From: Devosia sp. A16
Lineage (GTDB): Bacteria; Pseudomonadota; Alphaproteobacteria; Rhizobiales; Devosiaceae
DNA length: 64,000 nucleotides
Assembly: GCF_001402915.1 (NCBI RefSeq)
Contig: NZ_CP012945.1
Coordinates: forward strand, 3,077,501 to 3,141,500
Reading direction: 5' to 3'
Below, piece after piece: positions 10,801-19,998 of the stretch; position 1 is the first letter of the stretch; the number at the start of each line of letters is the position of its first letter. The position numbers and the translations under genes are program-made. Below the pieces are notes generated by a model. That model saw nothing but the letters and a program-made list of their open reading frames with translations. It did no database searches and was not told where the DNA came from.

Positions 10801-12108
10801 TCAGTAATACCCGGCCGACTTCATCTCGCGGTCGACCGTCTGCTGTGCCTGGGCCAGTGCGTCATCGACGCTGGTCGAGCCGGCAAGCGCCGCCGAGAAC
10901 AGCTGGCCGACCGTCGTCGCCATGCCGGCGAACTCGGGAATGGCGACGAACTGCACGCCGGTATAGGGCACGGGCTTCACCGTCGGATGGGTCGGATCGG
11001 CGGCGTTGATCGAGTCGAGCGTCATCTTGGCGAAGGGCGCCGCCGCCTGGTATTCGGGGTTGCTGTAGAGCGAGGTGCGGGTGCCCGGCGGCACGTTCGC
11101 CCAGCCTTCCTTGCCGGCAACGAGCGCCAGGTAATCCTTGCTGGTCGCCCAGGAGATGAACTTCTCGGCGGCTTCGGCCTTCTGCGAACCGGCCGGGATG
11201 GCCAGCGACCAGGCCCAGAGCCAGTTGCCGCGCTTGCCCAGCCCCTTGTCGGGAGCGAGGGCGAAGCCGACCTTGTCGGCCACCGTCGATTCCTTGGCGT
11301 TGGTGACGAACGACGCGGCGACGGTGGCGTCGATCCACATGCCGCACTTGCCCTGCTGGAACAGCGTCAGGTTCTCGTTGAAGCCGTTCGAGGAAGCGCC
11401 GACCGGGCCGGCATCCTTCATCAGGTCGACATAGAACTGCAGCGTCGACTTCCATTCCGGCTGGTCGAACTGCGGCTTCCAGGCCTCGTCGAACCAGCGG
11501 GCGCCGAACGAGTTCGACATCGCGGTCAGGAACGCCATGTTCTCGCCCCAGCCGGCCTTGCCGCGCAGGCAGATGCCGTTGATGTCGGCGGCGCGGTCGG
11601 TCATCTTGCGGGCAGCGTCGGCGACGAAGTCCCAGGTCGGCGCGTCCGGCATGGTCAGGCCGGCCTTCTCCATCAGGTCCTTGCGGTACATGATGAAACT
11701 CGACTCGCCATAGAACGGCGCGGCGTAGAGCTTGCCGTCGGCGCTGAGGCCGCCGCGGATGGCGGGCAGTAGGTCGTTCACGTCATAGGCGTCGCCGAGA
11801 TTTTCGAGCGGCAGCAGCCAGCTGTTCTTGGCCCAGATCGGCACTTCGTAGGTGCCGATGGTCATCACGTCGAACTGCCCGCCTTTGGTGGCGATGTCGG
11901 TGGTGACGCGCTCGCGCAGGATGTTTTCCTCGAGCGTCACCCACTGCAGCTTGATGTCCGGGTTCTTGGCGGTGAAGTCGTCGGTCAGCCCCTGCATGCG
12001 GACCATGTCGCCATTGTTCACCGTGGCGATGGTGAGAGTGGTCTCGGCATAAGCCGTCGAGCCGAGCGCAAGCACCAGCGCGCTCGAGAAAAGCGGAAGC
12101 AGTTTCAT
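10801..12108 (-). CDS. Polyol ABC transporter periplasmic substrate-binding protein
   Basis: 435 residues with a signal peptide (MKLLPLFSSALVLALGSTAYA, cleavage before ETTLTIA). It is an extracellular solute-binding protein of the MalE/SmoE group (TLTIATVNNGDMVRMQGLTD, then WVTLEENILRERVTTDIA). ATG 12108 is preceded by a strong ribosome site GGGAGGACATTG. It is the first structural gene of the operon, with its own promoter at 12151-12179. Confidence 0.94.
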   Translation of the reverse strand: MKLLPLFSSALVLALGSTAYAETTLTIATVNNGDMVRMQGLTDDFTAKNPDIKLQWVTLEENILRERVTTDIATKGGQFDVMTIGTYEVPIWAKNSWLLPLENLGDAYDVNDLLPAIRGGLSADGKLYAAPFYGESSFIMYRKDLMEKAGLTMPDAPTWDFVADAARKMTDRAADINGICLRGKAGWGENMAFLTAMSNSFGARWFDEAWKPQFDQPEWKSTLQFYVDLMKDAGPVGASSNGFNENLTLFQQGKCGMWIDATVAASFVTNAKESTVADKVGFALAPDKGLGKRGNWLWAWSLAIPAGSQKAEAAEKFISWATSKDYLALVAGKEGWANVPPGTRTSLYSNPEYQAAAPFAKMTLDSINAADPTHPTVKPVPYTGVQFVAIPEFAGMATTVGQLFSAALAGSTSVDDALAQAQQTVDREMKSAGYY

Positions 12109-12144
12109 CAATGTCCTCCCTTTGGCGAGCATTTGCCTCGCCGT

Positions 12145-12158
12145 TGAGCAATTACTCA
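12145..12158. promoter_or_regulatory. Candidate operator of the sugar-alcohol operon
   Basis: TGAGCAATTACTCA is a 14-bp dyad with one mismatched pair, and it covers the -10 element of the minus-strand promoter. A repressor or activator at this place would control the operon; the adjacent SorC-type regulator is the natural candidate. Confidence 0.45.
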
Positions 12159-12179
12159 CAAACTTTAGTATGATGTCAA
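12151..12179 (-). promoter_or_regulatory. Sigma-70-type promoter of the sugar-alcohol operon
   Basis: On the minus strand TTGACA (12179-12174) is followed after exactly 17 bases by AGTAAT (12156-12151). The binding-protein ATG is about 43 bases further on. The -35 matches consensus and the -10 matches four of six. Confidence 0.6.
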
Positions 12180-12250
12180 GAGCGAGACGAGGGGCTGCGG
12201 CTCTCGGCGGGCAGCAGACGAGTCGGTCAGTTTCGCTGGGAGGTGAGGCG

Positions 12251-12354
12251 ATCGCCTCCCTCCCCCTTGAGGGGAGGGATCGAGGGTGGGGGTGGTGCAG
12301 TGATCGCCGATGGACCCTCACCCCCAACCCGTTCCCCTCAAGGGGGAGGGGAGC
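12251..12354. repeat. Palindromic repeat family, copy 4
   Basis: CTCCCTCCCCCTTGAGGGGA near 12255, ending GGGTGGGGGTGG, is mirrored by CCCTCACCCCCAACCC and CTCAAGGGGGAGGGGAG near 12315-12353. It lies between the SorC-type regulator gene and the operon promoter and could separate the two transcripts. Confidence 0.75.
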
Positions 12355-12388
12355 GCTCGGCCCGCGCTGCAGGGGGCGTGGGTCCCCG

Positions 12389-13345
12389 CTAACCCGCCGC
12401 CAGAATCGCCTCTGCCGTCGCTTCGTCGGTGATCAACCCATTCACGAGCCGCCGCGTCAGCGCCGCCCGGATGCCGGGCACTTTCTTGTCGCCGACGGCA
12501 GTCGCCACCACCGTCGAGCTCTCGCGTGACGGGAGCGGCGCCGACGCCACGCGGTCATTGGTCAGCCCGTCGATGAACCTGCCCTGCGCATCGAACGCCC
12601 AGCCGACGATCTCGCCCACCGCCCCGGCTTTCTGCAGCAGCTTCAGTTCGGCCGCCGAAATGAAGCCGTCCTGGACCAGCGGCGCCTCCGGGCCGAGGTC
12701 GCCGATGCCGACGAAGGTGACGTCGGCCTGCTGCGCCAGGGCGTGGGTTTCGCGGATCATCGGCTGGCTCAGCAGCATGTCGCGCTCGGCCGCCGACGAG
12801 GCAATGACCGGCAAGGGCATGGGGAAGCTGCGGGCCTTCACCGTTTCGGCGATGTTGAAGATCACGTTGTAGAAGGCGGCCGAGCCGTCCGGCGCGATCG
12901 AGCCGGTGAGCGACACGATCTTGTGCTGCGGCGCTTCCATCGGCGACAGTTGCTCGATTGCGGCCTTGAGGGTTCGGCCGGTGCCGATGGCCACCACCGT
13001 CGGCTTGTCGCTTTTGAGCCAACGCTCGATCTGCGTGGCGGCGGCGATCGCTACCCCGTGGATTGCGCCCGGCGCATCGGGGTCGGTTGGCACCACCTCG
13101 GCGAAATCCAGCGCATAGCGCTGCTGCAACTGCCCGGCCAGATCCATGCAGCGCCCGATCGGATGCTCCAGCCGCACCCGCACCAGCCCCTCGCTCACCG
13201 ACAACGACACCAGTCGCTGCGCCGTCTGGCGCGACACGCCGAGCTTTTTGGCGATCTGCTCCTGGTTGTTGCCCGCGACGTAGTAGAGCCATCCGGCCCT
13301 GGCCGCATCGTCGAGACGGTTAACTGCTGTGTCCTGACGAGCCAT
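12389..13345 (-). CDS. SorC-family sugar-responsive transcriptional regulator
   Basis: 318 residues. An N-terminal helix-turn-helix (EQIAKKLGVSRQTAQRLVSL, about residues 23-42) is followed by a SorC-type sugar-phosphate-binding domain (VVAIGTGRTLKAAIEQL and VGIGDLGPEAPLVQDGFIS). ATG 13345 was chosen because GGAGGG lies ten bases upstream; the longer frame adds an unlikely leader. Its position just upstream of, and in the same orientation as, the sugar-alcohol transport and dehydrogenase genes makes it their probable regulator, as with regulators of smo/mtl operons. Confidence 0.9.
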   Translation of the reverse strand: MARQDTAVNRLDDAARAGWLYYVAGNNQEQIAKKLGVSRQTAQRLVSLSVSEGLVRVRLEHPIGRCMDLAGQLQQRYALDFAEVVPTDPDAPGAIHGVAIAAATQIERWLKSDKPTVVAIGTGRTLKAAIEQLSPMEAPQHKIVSLTGSIAPDGSAAFYNVIFNIAETVKARSFPMPLPVIASSAAERDMLLSQPMIRETHALAQQADVTFVGIGDLGPEAPLVQDGFISAAELKLLQKAGAVGEIVGWAFDAQGRFIDGLTNDRVASAPLPSRESSTVVATAVGDKKVPGIRAALTRRLVNGLITDEATAEAILAAG

Positions 13346-13423
13346 GAGGCTTTGCCCTCCGATTGGGCGGATACTCATCGAACGATGTGACAACCGCAAG
13401 GCAATTCTCGCCGCGCCGCGCCA

Positions 13424-16099
13424 TCAGAGCAGGGGCAGGGTGATGCGGAAGCAGGCGCCCCTGCCGGCCCCCGGCAGCAGCTCCAGCTTGCCGTTCATCC
13501 GCTCGATCAACTGCCGCGAAATGGCGAGGCCGAGGCCGGCCCCGGCGGGGGCCGCGATGCCGCCTGCCTGGCCGCGGGCGAACTTCTCGAACACCAGCTT
13601 GCGCTCCGTCCTGGCGATGCCGGGCCCGTTATCGGCGACTTCGATCAGGTAGCGCCCGCGCCCGCTGCGGGAGCGGATCTCCACCATCGGCTGCGCGGCA
13701 TCGTTGTACTTGATGGCGTTGGAGATCAGGTTGATCAGCACCTGGCAGAGCCGGTCGGGTTCGCCCGAGATCATGGCGCGCGGTGCGCGGCTGCCGATCG
13801 TCAGCTGCATGCCGCGTTGCTGCGCCAATGCCGAACAGACTTCGAGGGCGCGGTCGATGGCGCGTTCGGCATCGATCGGCACATTGTCCCAGCCCCGCTC
13901 GCCGCGATCGAGCGCACTCATCCCCAGGATGTCGTCGAGCAGCCGGGTCAGCCGCAGGCTTTCCTGGTGGATGGTCCTGACGAAGCGCTGCCGTTCGTCG
14001 GCGCTGAGCTCTTGTTCCTCGAGCAGGATCTCCGAGAACGAGCGGATCGAGGTCATCGGCGTGCGCACCTCGTGGCTGACCTGGCTGAGGAACTCGTCCT
14101 TCTCGCTGTCGATGGCGCGGAGCTGCGCGTTGGCTTCCTCGAGCTTTGCCGCCGTCGACCGTAGTTCGCTCGAGGTCCGCTCCAGCTCCTGCGAGTATTC
14201 GATCACCTGCCGCGTCTCGCCGGCCATCTCGAACACTTCCTCGAGCGATACCGCGTCGCCCGACACCACCTTGCTGAGCATCACATGCGCCGATGCCGCG
14301 CCGATCGAGCCGGCGAGCTCCCGTTCCAGCCGGTCGATGAACTGCGGCGTCGGCGTACCCGTGATCCCGGCGAACAGCGCCTCGGCACGGGCCGAGCCGA
14401 GCACGCGCTGCGCGACGAAGAACAGATCCTCGAGCGTCGCCGAACCGCGGATCACTGCCGGCCCGCCGCCGCGCGAGCGGCGGAACAGCTCGGCAAACAG
14501 CGCCGCCTGCACGCGTTCGAGGGCTGATTGCGAGGTCAGCAGCGAGACGACGACTAGTGTCGCTGTGTTGAGGAACAGGCTCCAGAACACCACGTTGACC
14601 AGCGGATCGATCGCCTCGACCCCGAACAGCGCCTCCGGGCGGAGCCAGCTGAGGCCCCATGGCCCCTCGGCCATGATCCCGGCGACCAGCGGCGAGGAGC
14701 TCTCGAATGACGGCATGAAGCTCGACCACGCCCAGACCACGAAGCCCACCGCCACCGCGGCCGTTGCGGCCTTCAGCGATGCCTCGCGCCAGAACAGCGC
14801 CGCGATGATGGCGGGAAGGAACTGCGCCACGCCGCAGAACGAGATCAGTCCGATCGGCGCCAGCGCATCGGAATCGCGCGTCAGGTAGAAGTAGAGGAAT
14901 CCCAGCAAGAGGATCAGCGCGATCGAGAAGCGCCGGGAATTGAGCAGCAGCCGGCTGACCCCGCGGGTGCTGTCGACCCCATGCCCCTGGGTGACGCGCA
15001 GCACGATCGGCATGACGATGTGGTTGGACACCATGATCGACAGCGCGATCGACTCGACGATGATCATCGAGGTGGCCGACGAGAAGCCGCCGATGAAGCT
15101 GAACAGCGCCAGCCCTTCCTGCCCGGCCGAGAGCGGCAGGGTGAGCACGAACATGTCCGGGTTGGCGCCCGCCGGCATCGAAGTCAGCCCGAACAGCGCG
15201 ATCGGCAGGGTGAACAGGCTCATCAGCAGCAGGTAGGCCGGGAAGGCCCAGCCCGCGGTGCGCAGGTGGTTCTCGTTGGAGTTCTCGACCACGGTGATCT
15301 GGAACTGCCGGGGCAGGCAGAGGATGGCTGCGGCCGAAAGCACGTTCATCGCCACCCAGCGGTCGTTGAAGTTGCCGGTCGAATAGATGTCGATCCCGGC
15401 GGCCTCGGCGCGCGAGAAGATCGCCTCGAGCCCGCCGCCCGCATAGATGACGAAGATGCCGATCGCCAGGAGCGCCGCGAGCTTGACGATGGCTTCGAAG
15501 GCGATGGCCGCGACGACGCCGTGGTGCTGCTCCTTGGCATCGACATTGCGTGTGCCGAACAGGATCGTGAACAGCGCCATCCCCGCCGCGACGGCCAGCG
15601 CCAGCCCGACCTCGTCGATGCCGCGCAGCGTCCGGCCGGGAAACTCGCCCACCCCGGCGATCGCCTGCAGCGACGAGGTGACCGCCTTGAGCTGCAGCGC
15701 GATATAGGGTGCGATGCCGATGACCGCGATGATGGTGATCAGCACCGCCAGCCGGCTCGACTTGCCGAAGCGCGACGACAACAGGTCGGCGATCGAGGTG
15801 ATGCGCTGGTTGTGGCTGATGCGGACGAGGCGCCGGAGCACGAACCACCAGCCGATGAACACCAGCGTCGGCCCCAGATAGATGGCGAGGTATTCGAGGC
15901 CGCTGCGCGCCGCCGAACCCACGGCGCCGTAAAAGGTCCAGCTGGTGCAATAGACCGAGATGGCGAGGGTGTAGATGAAGGGCGAGCGCAGGAACGCCGC
16001 CTTGTCGTTGCGCGCCTGCCGGTCGCTCACATAGGCGATGAGGAACAACAGCCCGACATAGCCGATGGCGACGGCGATGACCACGTCCGGCGACAGCAT
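13424..16099 (-). CDS. Sensor histidine kinase with Na+/solute-symporter-like N-terminus (CbrA/CrbS type)
   Basis: 891 residues. The first half (to about 500) is a many-helix sodium:solute symporter fold (SVYCTSWTFYGAVGSAARSG; RITSIADLLSSRFGKS). Then comes a HisKA domain with phospho-acceptor H676 in SQVSHEVRTPM and a HATPase domain with LINLISNAIKYND (N box), DNGPGIA (G1) and GAGLGLAI (G2). There is no receiver domain. Relatives such as CbrA and CrbS sense or transport small metabolites and control carbon use, including acetate. The start overlaps by one base the stop of the small membrane protein gene, so the cluster is an operon reading from the ScfR-type gene. Confidence 0.92.
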   Translation of the reverse strand: MLSPDVVIAVAIGYVGLLFLIAYVSDRQARNDKAAFLRSPFIYTLAISVYCTSWTFYGAVGSAARSGLEYLAIYLGPTLVFIGWWFVLRRLVRISHNQRITSIADLLSSRFGKSSRLAVLITIIAVIGIAPYIALQLKAVTSSLQAIAGVGEFPGRTLRGIDEVGLALAVAAGMALFTILFGTRNVDAKEQHHGVVAAIAFEAIVKLAALLAIGIFVIYAGGGLEAIFSRAEAAGIDIYSTGNFNDRWVAMNVLSAAAILCLPRQFQITVVENSNENHLRTAGWAFPAYLLLMSLFTLPIALFGLTSMPAGANPDMFVLTLPLSAGQEGLALFSFIGGFSSATSMIIVESIALSIMVSNHIVMPIVLRVTQGHGVDSTRGVSRLLLNSRRFSIALILLLGFLYFYLTRDSDALAPIGLISFCGVAQFLPAIIAALFWREASLKAATAAVAVGFVVWAWSSFMPSFESSSPLVAGIMAEGPWGLSWLRPEALFGVEAIDPLVNVVFWSLFLNTATLVVVSLLTSQSALERVQAALFAELFRRSRGGGPAVIRGSATLEDLFFVAQRVLGSARAEALFAGITGTPTPQFIDRLERELAGSIGAASAHVMLSKVVSGDAVSLEEVFEMAGETRQVIEYSQELERTSSELRSTAAKLEEANAQLRAIDSEKDEFLSQVSHEVRTPMTSIRSFSEILLEEQELSADERQRFVRTIHQESLRLTRLLDDILGMSALDRGERGWDNVPIDAERAIDRALEVCSALAQQRGMQLTIGSRAPRAMISGEPDRLCQVLINLISNAIKYNDAAQPMVEIRSRSGRGRYLIEVADNGPGIARTERKLVFEKFARGQAGGIAAPAGAGLGLAISRQLIERMNGKLELLPGAGRGACFRITLPLL

Positions 16100-16332
16100 C
16101 AGCCTTCGCCCTCCGATGGTGGCTCGGCCTCCGGCTCGCGCGGCAGGCGGCGGCCGAGCCAGAAGGCGGCGGCGATCAGGCCCAGCCAGCAGACGAACAG
16201 GTAGATCACCTCGAGCGGCACGCCGAACACGCGCCGCTCGAGCTGGAACACCACCGCCAGCGGCGGCAGGATCAGCAGCACGCCCAGGAGGCTGAGGAAC
16301 AGCGCCGCGCTTTCGAGCTTCCGGCGCTCCAT
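16099..16332 (-). CDS. Small two-helix membrane protein
   Basis: 77 residues, with a hydrophobic span at about 9-27 (LFLSLLGVLLILPPLAVVF) and another at about 42-59 (IYLFVCWLGLIAAAFWLG), then an acidic tail. The ATG lies four bases after the response-regulator stop, and its TGA overlaps the start of the symporter-kinase. Size and position recall the small subunits next to SSS-family symporters; a role as partner of the kinase membrane domain is inference. The name and family are not certain. Confidence 0.75.
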   Translation of the reverse strand: MERRKLESAALFLSLLGVLLILPPLAVVFQLERRVFGVPLEVIYLFVCWLGLIAAAFWLGRRLPREPEAEPPSEGEG

Positions 16333-16336
16333 CGGT

Positions 16337-16720
16337 CTATTCCACCGCCGGAGCGAGACCCATCAGTTCGCGGACCGCTCCCACCACTTCGGCATTGGCA
16401 TAGGGCTTGGTGACGAAGCGGTCGGCGCCGAGCTCCTCGGCGGTGCGGCGATCCTGCGCCTGGCCCTTGGCGGTGAGGATCAGCACCGGTAGTTCGCGCA
16501 ACGCGGCGTCGGCCCGGATGTGCTTGAGCACATCGAACCCCGAACGCTTGGGCAGCATCACGTCCAGCACCAGTACCTTGGGCTGGCTGCGGCGCACGGC
16601 GTTGAGCGCCGCCTCGCCGTCGGTGACCGCTTCGATCGACCAACCGGCCCGGCGCAGGATGAAGTCGAGCGATTTCAGAATGCTCGGTTCATCCTCGGCG
16701 ATGAGAACATCGACAGCCAA
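16337..16720 (-). CDS. Single-domain response regulator
   Basis: 127 residues forming only a receiver domain: acidic pair ED (10-11), phospho-acceptor D53 in VLVLDVMLPKRSG, T in ILTAKG and K in VTKPYA. I chose TTG 16720 (reading VDVLIAEDEPSILK next) because GGGAGGGGG lies just upstream; a longer frame from GTG 16771 adds 17 poorly conserved residues. With no output domain it probably acts on another protein or in a phosphorelay with the adjacent kinase. Confidence 0.85.
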   Translation of the reverse strand: MAVDVLIAEDEPSILKSLDFILRRAGWSIEAVTDGEAALNAVRRSQPKVLVLDVMLPKRSGFDVLKHIRADAALRELPVLILTAKGQAQDRRTAEELGADRFVTKPYANAEVVGAVRELMGLAPAVE

Positions 16721-16773
16721 ATTTCCCCCTCCCGCCCGACCTCCCAATCGGACTTGCATTACCTTAGGCACAT

Positions 16774-18396
16774 CTAGCCCGGCTCGCCAACGTCGAAACG
16801 GCGCGGCACCAGGGGTGCGCGAACCGCGGTGGGTTCACCTGCCGGGGTGAAGGCCTCTTCCTGCCGGTCGGCGCAGTCGCGCCGCGGGCAGAGCCGGCAA
16901 CTCGGGCCGACCGGCACGTCCGTGCTGCCGTCGCCGAGATCGAGCCCGGCGCCATAGACGGTACGATCGGCATGCAGCACATCGCAGGCGAGCATCACCG
17001 AGATCGGAATGGCGTGGTCGGCAAAGCCGGTGCCGGAGCGGGCCTGGGCGCTGGCGATGAACAGATAGCGCGAGCCGTCGGCGAACTGCGCGATCTGCCG
17101 GGTCAGCGTGCGCGGCGTGCGGAAGGCGCCGTAGATCACCCAGCGCGGACAGGCGTGCCCGGCGCTGGGCAAAGGCAGGCCGGGCAGGGGGAAGTGCTTG
17201 GTCAGTCGCCCCGCCGCATCCGAACGCAGGAACCCGAACGGCAGGCCGGGATCATCGGGCTTACGCAGCGAGACGAGGCGGTGCGCCACCTGTTCGAAGC
17301 TCGCGGTATAGAGCTGGCGCAGCGTCTCGATGTCATAACGCTGCGCCTCGGCATCGGCGAGGAACCGGGCGTAGGGAAAGACGATGGCGCCGGCGAGGTA
17401 GGAGCTGAGCGCCCGATAGCCGAGCCGGCGCGCCGTGCCGGACGACAGCTGCGGGGTATCGACTTCGCGTTCGATGGCGTCGGCGGCGCTGAGCTCGGCA
17501 TAGAGCCGGGTGAGCTGGAACTGCCGGGTGGCGGCGCCGGCACTCGCCTGGAACCACATGGTGCGCGTGGCGGAGTTGAAGTGATACTGGCCGGGAAAGC
17601 CGGCGGCGTCGACCTGGCGGCCGGCGCTGCGCGCCATGCCGACGCCGAACTTCGCGGCGAGGGCCGCGGCAAGCGCCGCCTCGCCGAACGGCCCTTTGGT
17701 TTCGATCTCGGCCCGCAGCTCCGTTGCAACGGCCTCGAGCGCCGGGAAGTAGTTGTCGCGCTCGAAGATCAGGTCGTCGAGCTCGCGGATCGGCGACAGG
17801 GTGCGCCGGCCGCGGGCATCGACCTCGAACTGCCCGATCAGGCCGCGCGCCACCTCGGTCAGGCCGCGGGTTTCACGCGTGATGGTCTCGACGAAGCGGC
17901 TGCGCTCGCCCTCATCGAGATCGGTCACGTCTTCCAGAATCTCGGCGGTGGAGCGGACGGCGGTGATGCCCGAGAGGATCCGGTGCAGCAATTGCGCCAG
18001 CAACGGATCGGTCCGCAGCCGATCGGCATAGAGGTCCGCATTGGCGGTGGCGCCCAGATAGGCGCGACGGAGCCGGGCGATGGCCTGTGCCGCAGCCGGC
18101 TGCTGGGCGACCAGATCGCGGGACGCCGGCATGTCGACAGCGGCAAGCACGGGATCGGCGAAGGCCTCGTCCAGTTCGGCGATCAGGCGGTGCTCGGCGT
18201 CGCCGCTGAGCTCGGCGAGGTCGACCGCCAGCTCTTCGGCCAGGCGGATCAGCAGCGAGCCGCCGACATGGCGTTTGTTGCGTTCGATCAGGTTGAGGTA
18301 GCTCGCCGAAATCCCGGCGCGACGGGCGAGCGCCGCCTGCGACACCCCCAGTGCCCGGCGGCGTGAACTGATCTTGAGGCCGATCGGTGCGCGCAT
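16774..18396 (-). CDS. XRE-family short-chain acyl-CoA-type regulator (ScfR/RamB-like)
   Basis: 540 residues. The N-terminal HTH_XRE domain (RRALGVSQAALARRAGISAS, then YLNLIERNKRHVGG) is followed by the long conserved region typical of ScfR/RamB/PrpC-like regulators and a C-terminal cysteine cluster (SCRLCPRRDCADRQEEAF). Known relatives control acetate, propionate and glyoxylate metabolism by sensing acyl-CoA. It is the first gene of the kinase cluster and is divergent from the Liv-type ABC operon, so it may control both. The ligand is inferred from family only. Confidence 0.85.
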   Translation of the reverse strand: MRAPIGLKISSRRRALGVSQAALARRAGISASYLNLIERNKRHVGGSLLIRLAEELAVDLAELSGDAEHRLIAELDEAFADPVLAAVDMPASRDLVAQQPAAAQAIARLRRAYLGATANADLYADRLRTDPLLAQLLHRILSGITAVRSTAEILEDVTDLDEGERSRFVETITRETRGLTEVARGLIGQFEVDARGRRTLSPIRELDDLIFERDNYFPALEAVATELRAEIETKGPFGEAALAAALAAKFGVGMARSAGRQVDAAGFPGQYHFNSATRTMWFQASAGAATRQFQLTRLYAELSAADAIEREVDTPQLSSGTARRLGYRALSSYLAGAIVFPYARFLADAEAQRYDIETLRQLYTASFEQVAHRLVSLRKPDDPGLPFGFLRSDAAGRLTKHFPLPGLPLPSAGHACPRWVIYGAFRTPRTLTRQIAQFADGSRYLFIASAQARSGTGFADHAIPISVMLACDVLHADRTVYGAGLDLGDGSTDVPVGPSCRLCPRRDCADRQEEAFTPAGEPTAVRAPLVPRRFDVGEPG

Positions 18397-18488
18397 CCAT
18401 GCTCCCCCCCAATTGTCAATGTATTAACACATCCACAGCCGAGCAAGGCCAATGATTTACAGAATTAATGAGCAATATCAGTCACCTG

Positions 18489-18503
18489 TTGCGAAGCTTT
18501 GCA
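18489..18503. promoter_or_regulatory. Candidate operator in the ScfR/ABC divergent promoter region
   Basis: TTGCGAAGCTTTGCA contains the near-perfect dyad TGCGAAGCTTTGCA (one mismatched pair). It resembles the TTTGCAAA-type sites recalled for RamB-like regulators. It sits 76 bases before the binding-protein ATG, in the 182-base gap between two divergent genes. Confidence 0.35.
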
Positions 18504-18578
18504 GGTCGCCGGATAGTAGCGCCTCGCTGTGAGGCGCATGGCAATGCACCGTGCCCCGCCGCGCATGAGGAGGAGCTA

Positions 18579-19928
18579 ATGACCAATTCTCAGAACTTCA
18601 GCCGCCGCGGCGTGCTGAAGGGCGGCCTTGCCGGCATCTTGGCGACCGGCGTCGCGCCGCTGATGTTCACTCGGGGCGCCTACGCCCAGGAGTTCTGCAA
18701 CGCCCCCACTGGCGACAGCGTCACGCTGGGCTTCAACATGCCGCTCACCGGCGCCTATGCCGATGAGGGCGCCGACCAGCAGCGCGCCTATGAGCTGGCC
18801 GTCGAGCACCTGAACGGTGGCGGTGATGGCGGCCTGATCCCGACCTTCTCGTCCAAGACGCTGAAGGGCAGCGGCATTCTGGGCAAGAAGGTCGCGTTCG
18901 TCACCGGCGACGACCAGACCAAGGCCGATGCCGGCCGCGACTCGGCCCGCCGCATGATCGAGCGCGACGGCGCGGTGATGATCACCGGCGGCTCGTCGTC
19001 GGCTGTGGCCATCGCCGAGCAGGGCCTCTGCCAGGAGATGGGTGTCATCTACATGGCCGGCCTGACCCACTCCAACGACACCACCGGCAAGGACAAGAAG
19101 AAGTATGGCTTCCGCCATTTCTTCAACGCCTATCAATCCGGTATCGCGCTCGGGCCGGTGCTCGGCGAAGCCTACGGCAAGGACCGCGTGGCCTATCATC
19201 TGACCGCCGACTACACTTGGGGCTGGACCCAGGAAGAGTCGATGATCAAGGCCACCGAGGGCCTCGGCTGGAAGACCATGCCGCCGGTTCGCACCCCGGT
19301 GGGCGCCGGTGACTTCAGCCAGTACATCACGCCGTTCCTCAACTCCGGCGCCGATGTGCTGGTGCTGAACCACTATGGCTTCGATGGGGTGAACTCGATC
19401 ACCCAGGCCGTGCAGTTCGGCCTGCGCGACCGGCAGGCCAACGGCAAGAATGTCGAGATCGTCCTGCCGCTGGTGTCCGACCTGATGGCCAAGGGCGCCG
19501 GCGAAGCCATCAAGGGCGTCTATGGCACTGCCAACTGGGACTGGCAGCTGACCGACGAGGCCTCCAAGGCCTTCACCAAGTCGTTCGGCGCCAAATACGG
19601 CCAGCCGCCGAGCCAGATCGCGCAGACCTCCTATGTCCAGGTGCTGCTCTACGCCGATGCGGTCGAGCGGGCCGGCACCTTCTATCCGCCCGAGGTGATC
19701 AAGGCGCTCGAAGGCTACGAGTTCGACGGGCTCGGCAACGGTCCGACGCTTTACCGCGCCGCCGACCACCAGTGCTTCAAGGACGTCTACGTGGTGAAGG
19801 GCAAGGACGCCCCGTCCAACCCCTACGACCTGCTCGAAGTGGTCGGCACCGCCTCGCGCGACAGCGTCACCTACGATCCCGCGATCTTCGGCGGCGAGCT
19901 CGGTCCGGATACTCCGGCCAAGTGCTGA
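18579..19928 (+). CDS. Liv-type ABC transporter substrate-binding protein, Tat-exported
   Basis: 449 residues. The N-terminus SRRGVLKGGLAGILATGVAP is a twin-arginine signal with cleavage after AYA. The body is a type I periplasmic binding fold of the branched-chain amino acid family (VTLGFNMPLTGAYADEGADQ). ATG 18579 was chosen because AGGAGGAGC lies just upstream; the frame extends further but lacks a ribosome site. Its operon holds two permeases and two ATPases. The ligand is unknown; its position opposite an ScfR-type regulator makes a short-chain carboxylate or amide as plausible as an amino acid. Confidence 0.92.
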   Translation: MTNSQNFSRRGVLKGGLAGILATGVAPLMFTRGAYAQEFCNAPTGDSVTLGFNMPLTGAYADEGADQQRAYELAVEHLNGGGDGGLIPTFSSKTLKGSGILGKKVAFVTGDDQTKADAGRDSARRMIERDGAVMITGGSSSAVAIAEQGLCQEMGVIYMAGLTHSNDTTGKDKKKYGFRHFFNAYQSGIALGPVLGEAYGKDRVAYHLTADYTWGWTQEESMIKATEGLGWKTMPPVRTPVGAGDFSQYITPFLNSGADVLVLNHYGFDGVNSITQAVQFGLRDRQANGKNVEIVLPLVSDLMAKGAGEAIKGVYGTANWDWQLTDEASKAFTKSFGAKYGQPPSQIAQTSYVQVLLYADAVERAGTFYPPEVIKALEGYEFDGLGNGPTLYRAADHQCFKDVYVVKGKDAPSNPYDLLEVVGTASRDSVTYDPAIFGGELGPDTPAKC

Positions 19929-19998
19929 TCGCCTGAAGCCGTCCCGGCTGGCCCTCCCGGCCGGGACTTTCCATTGGGTACCATTGGGGCAGCGGACC

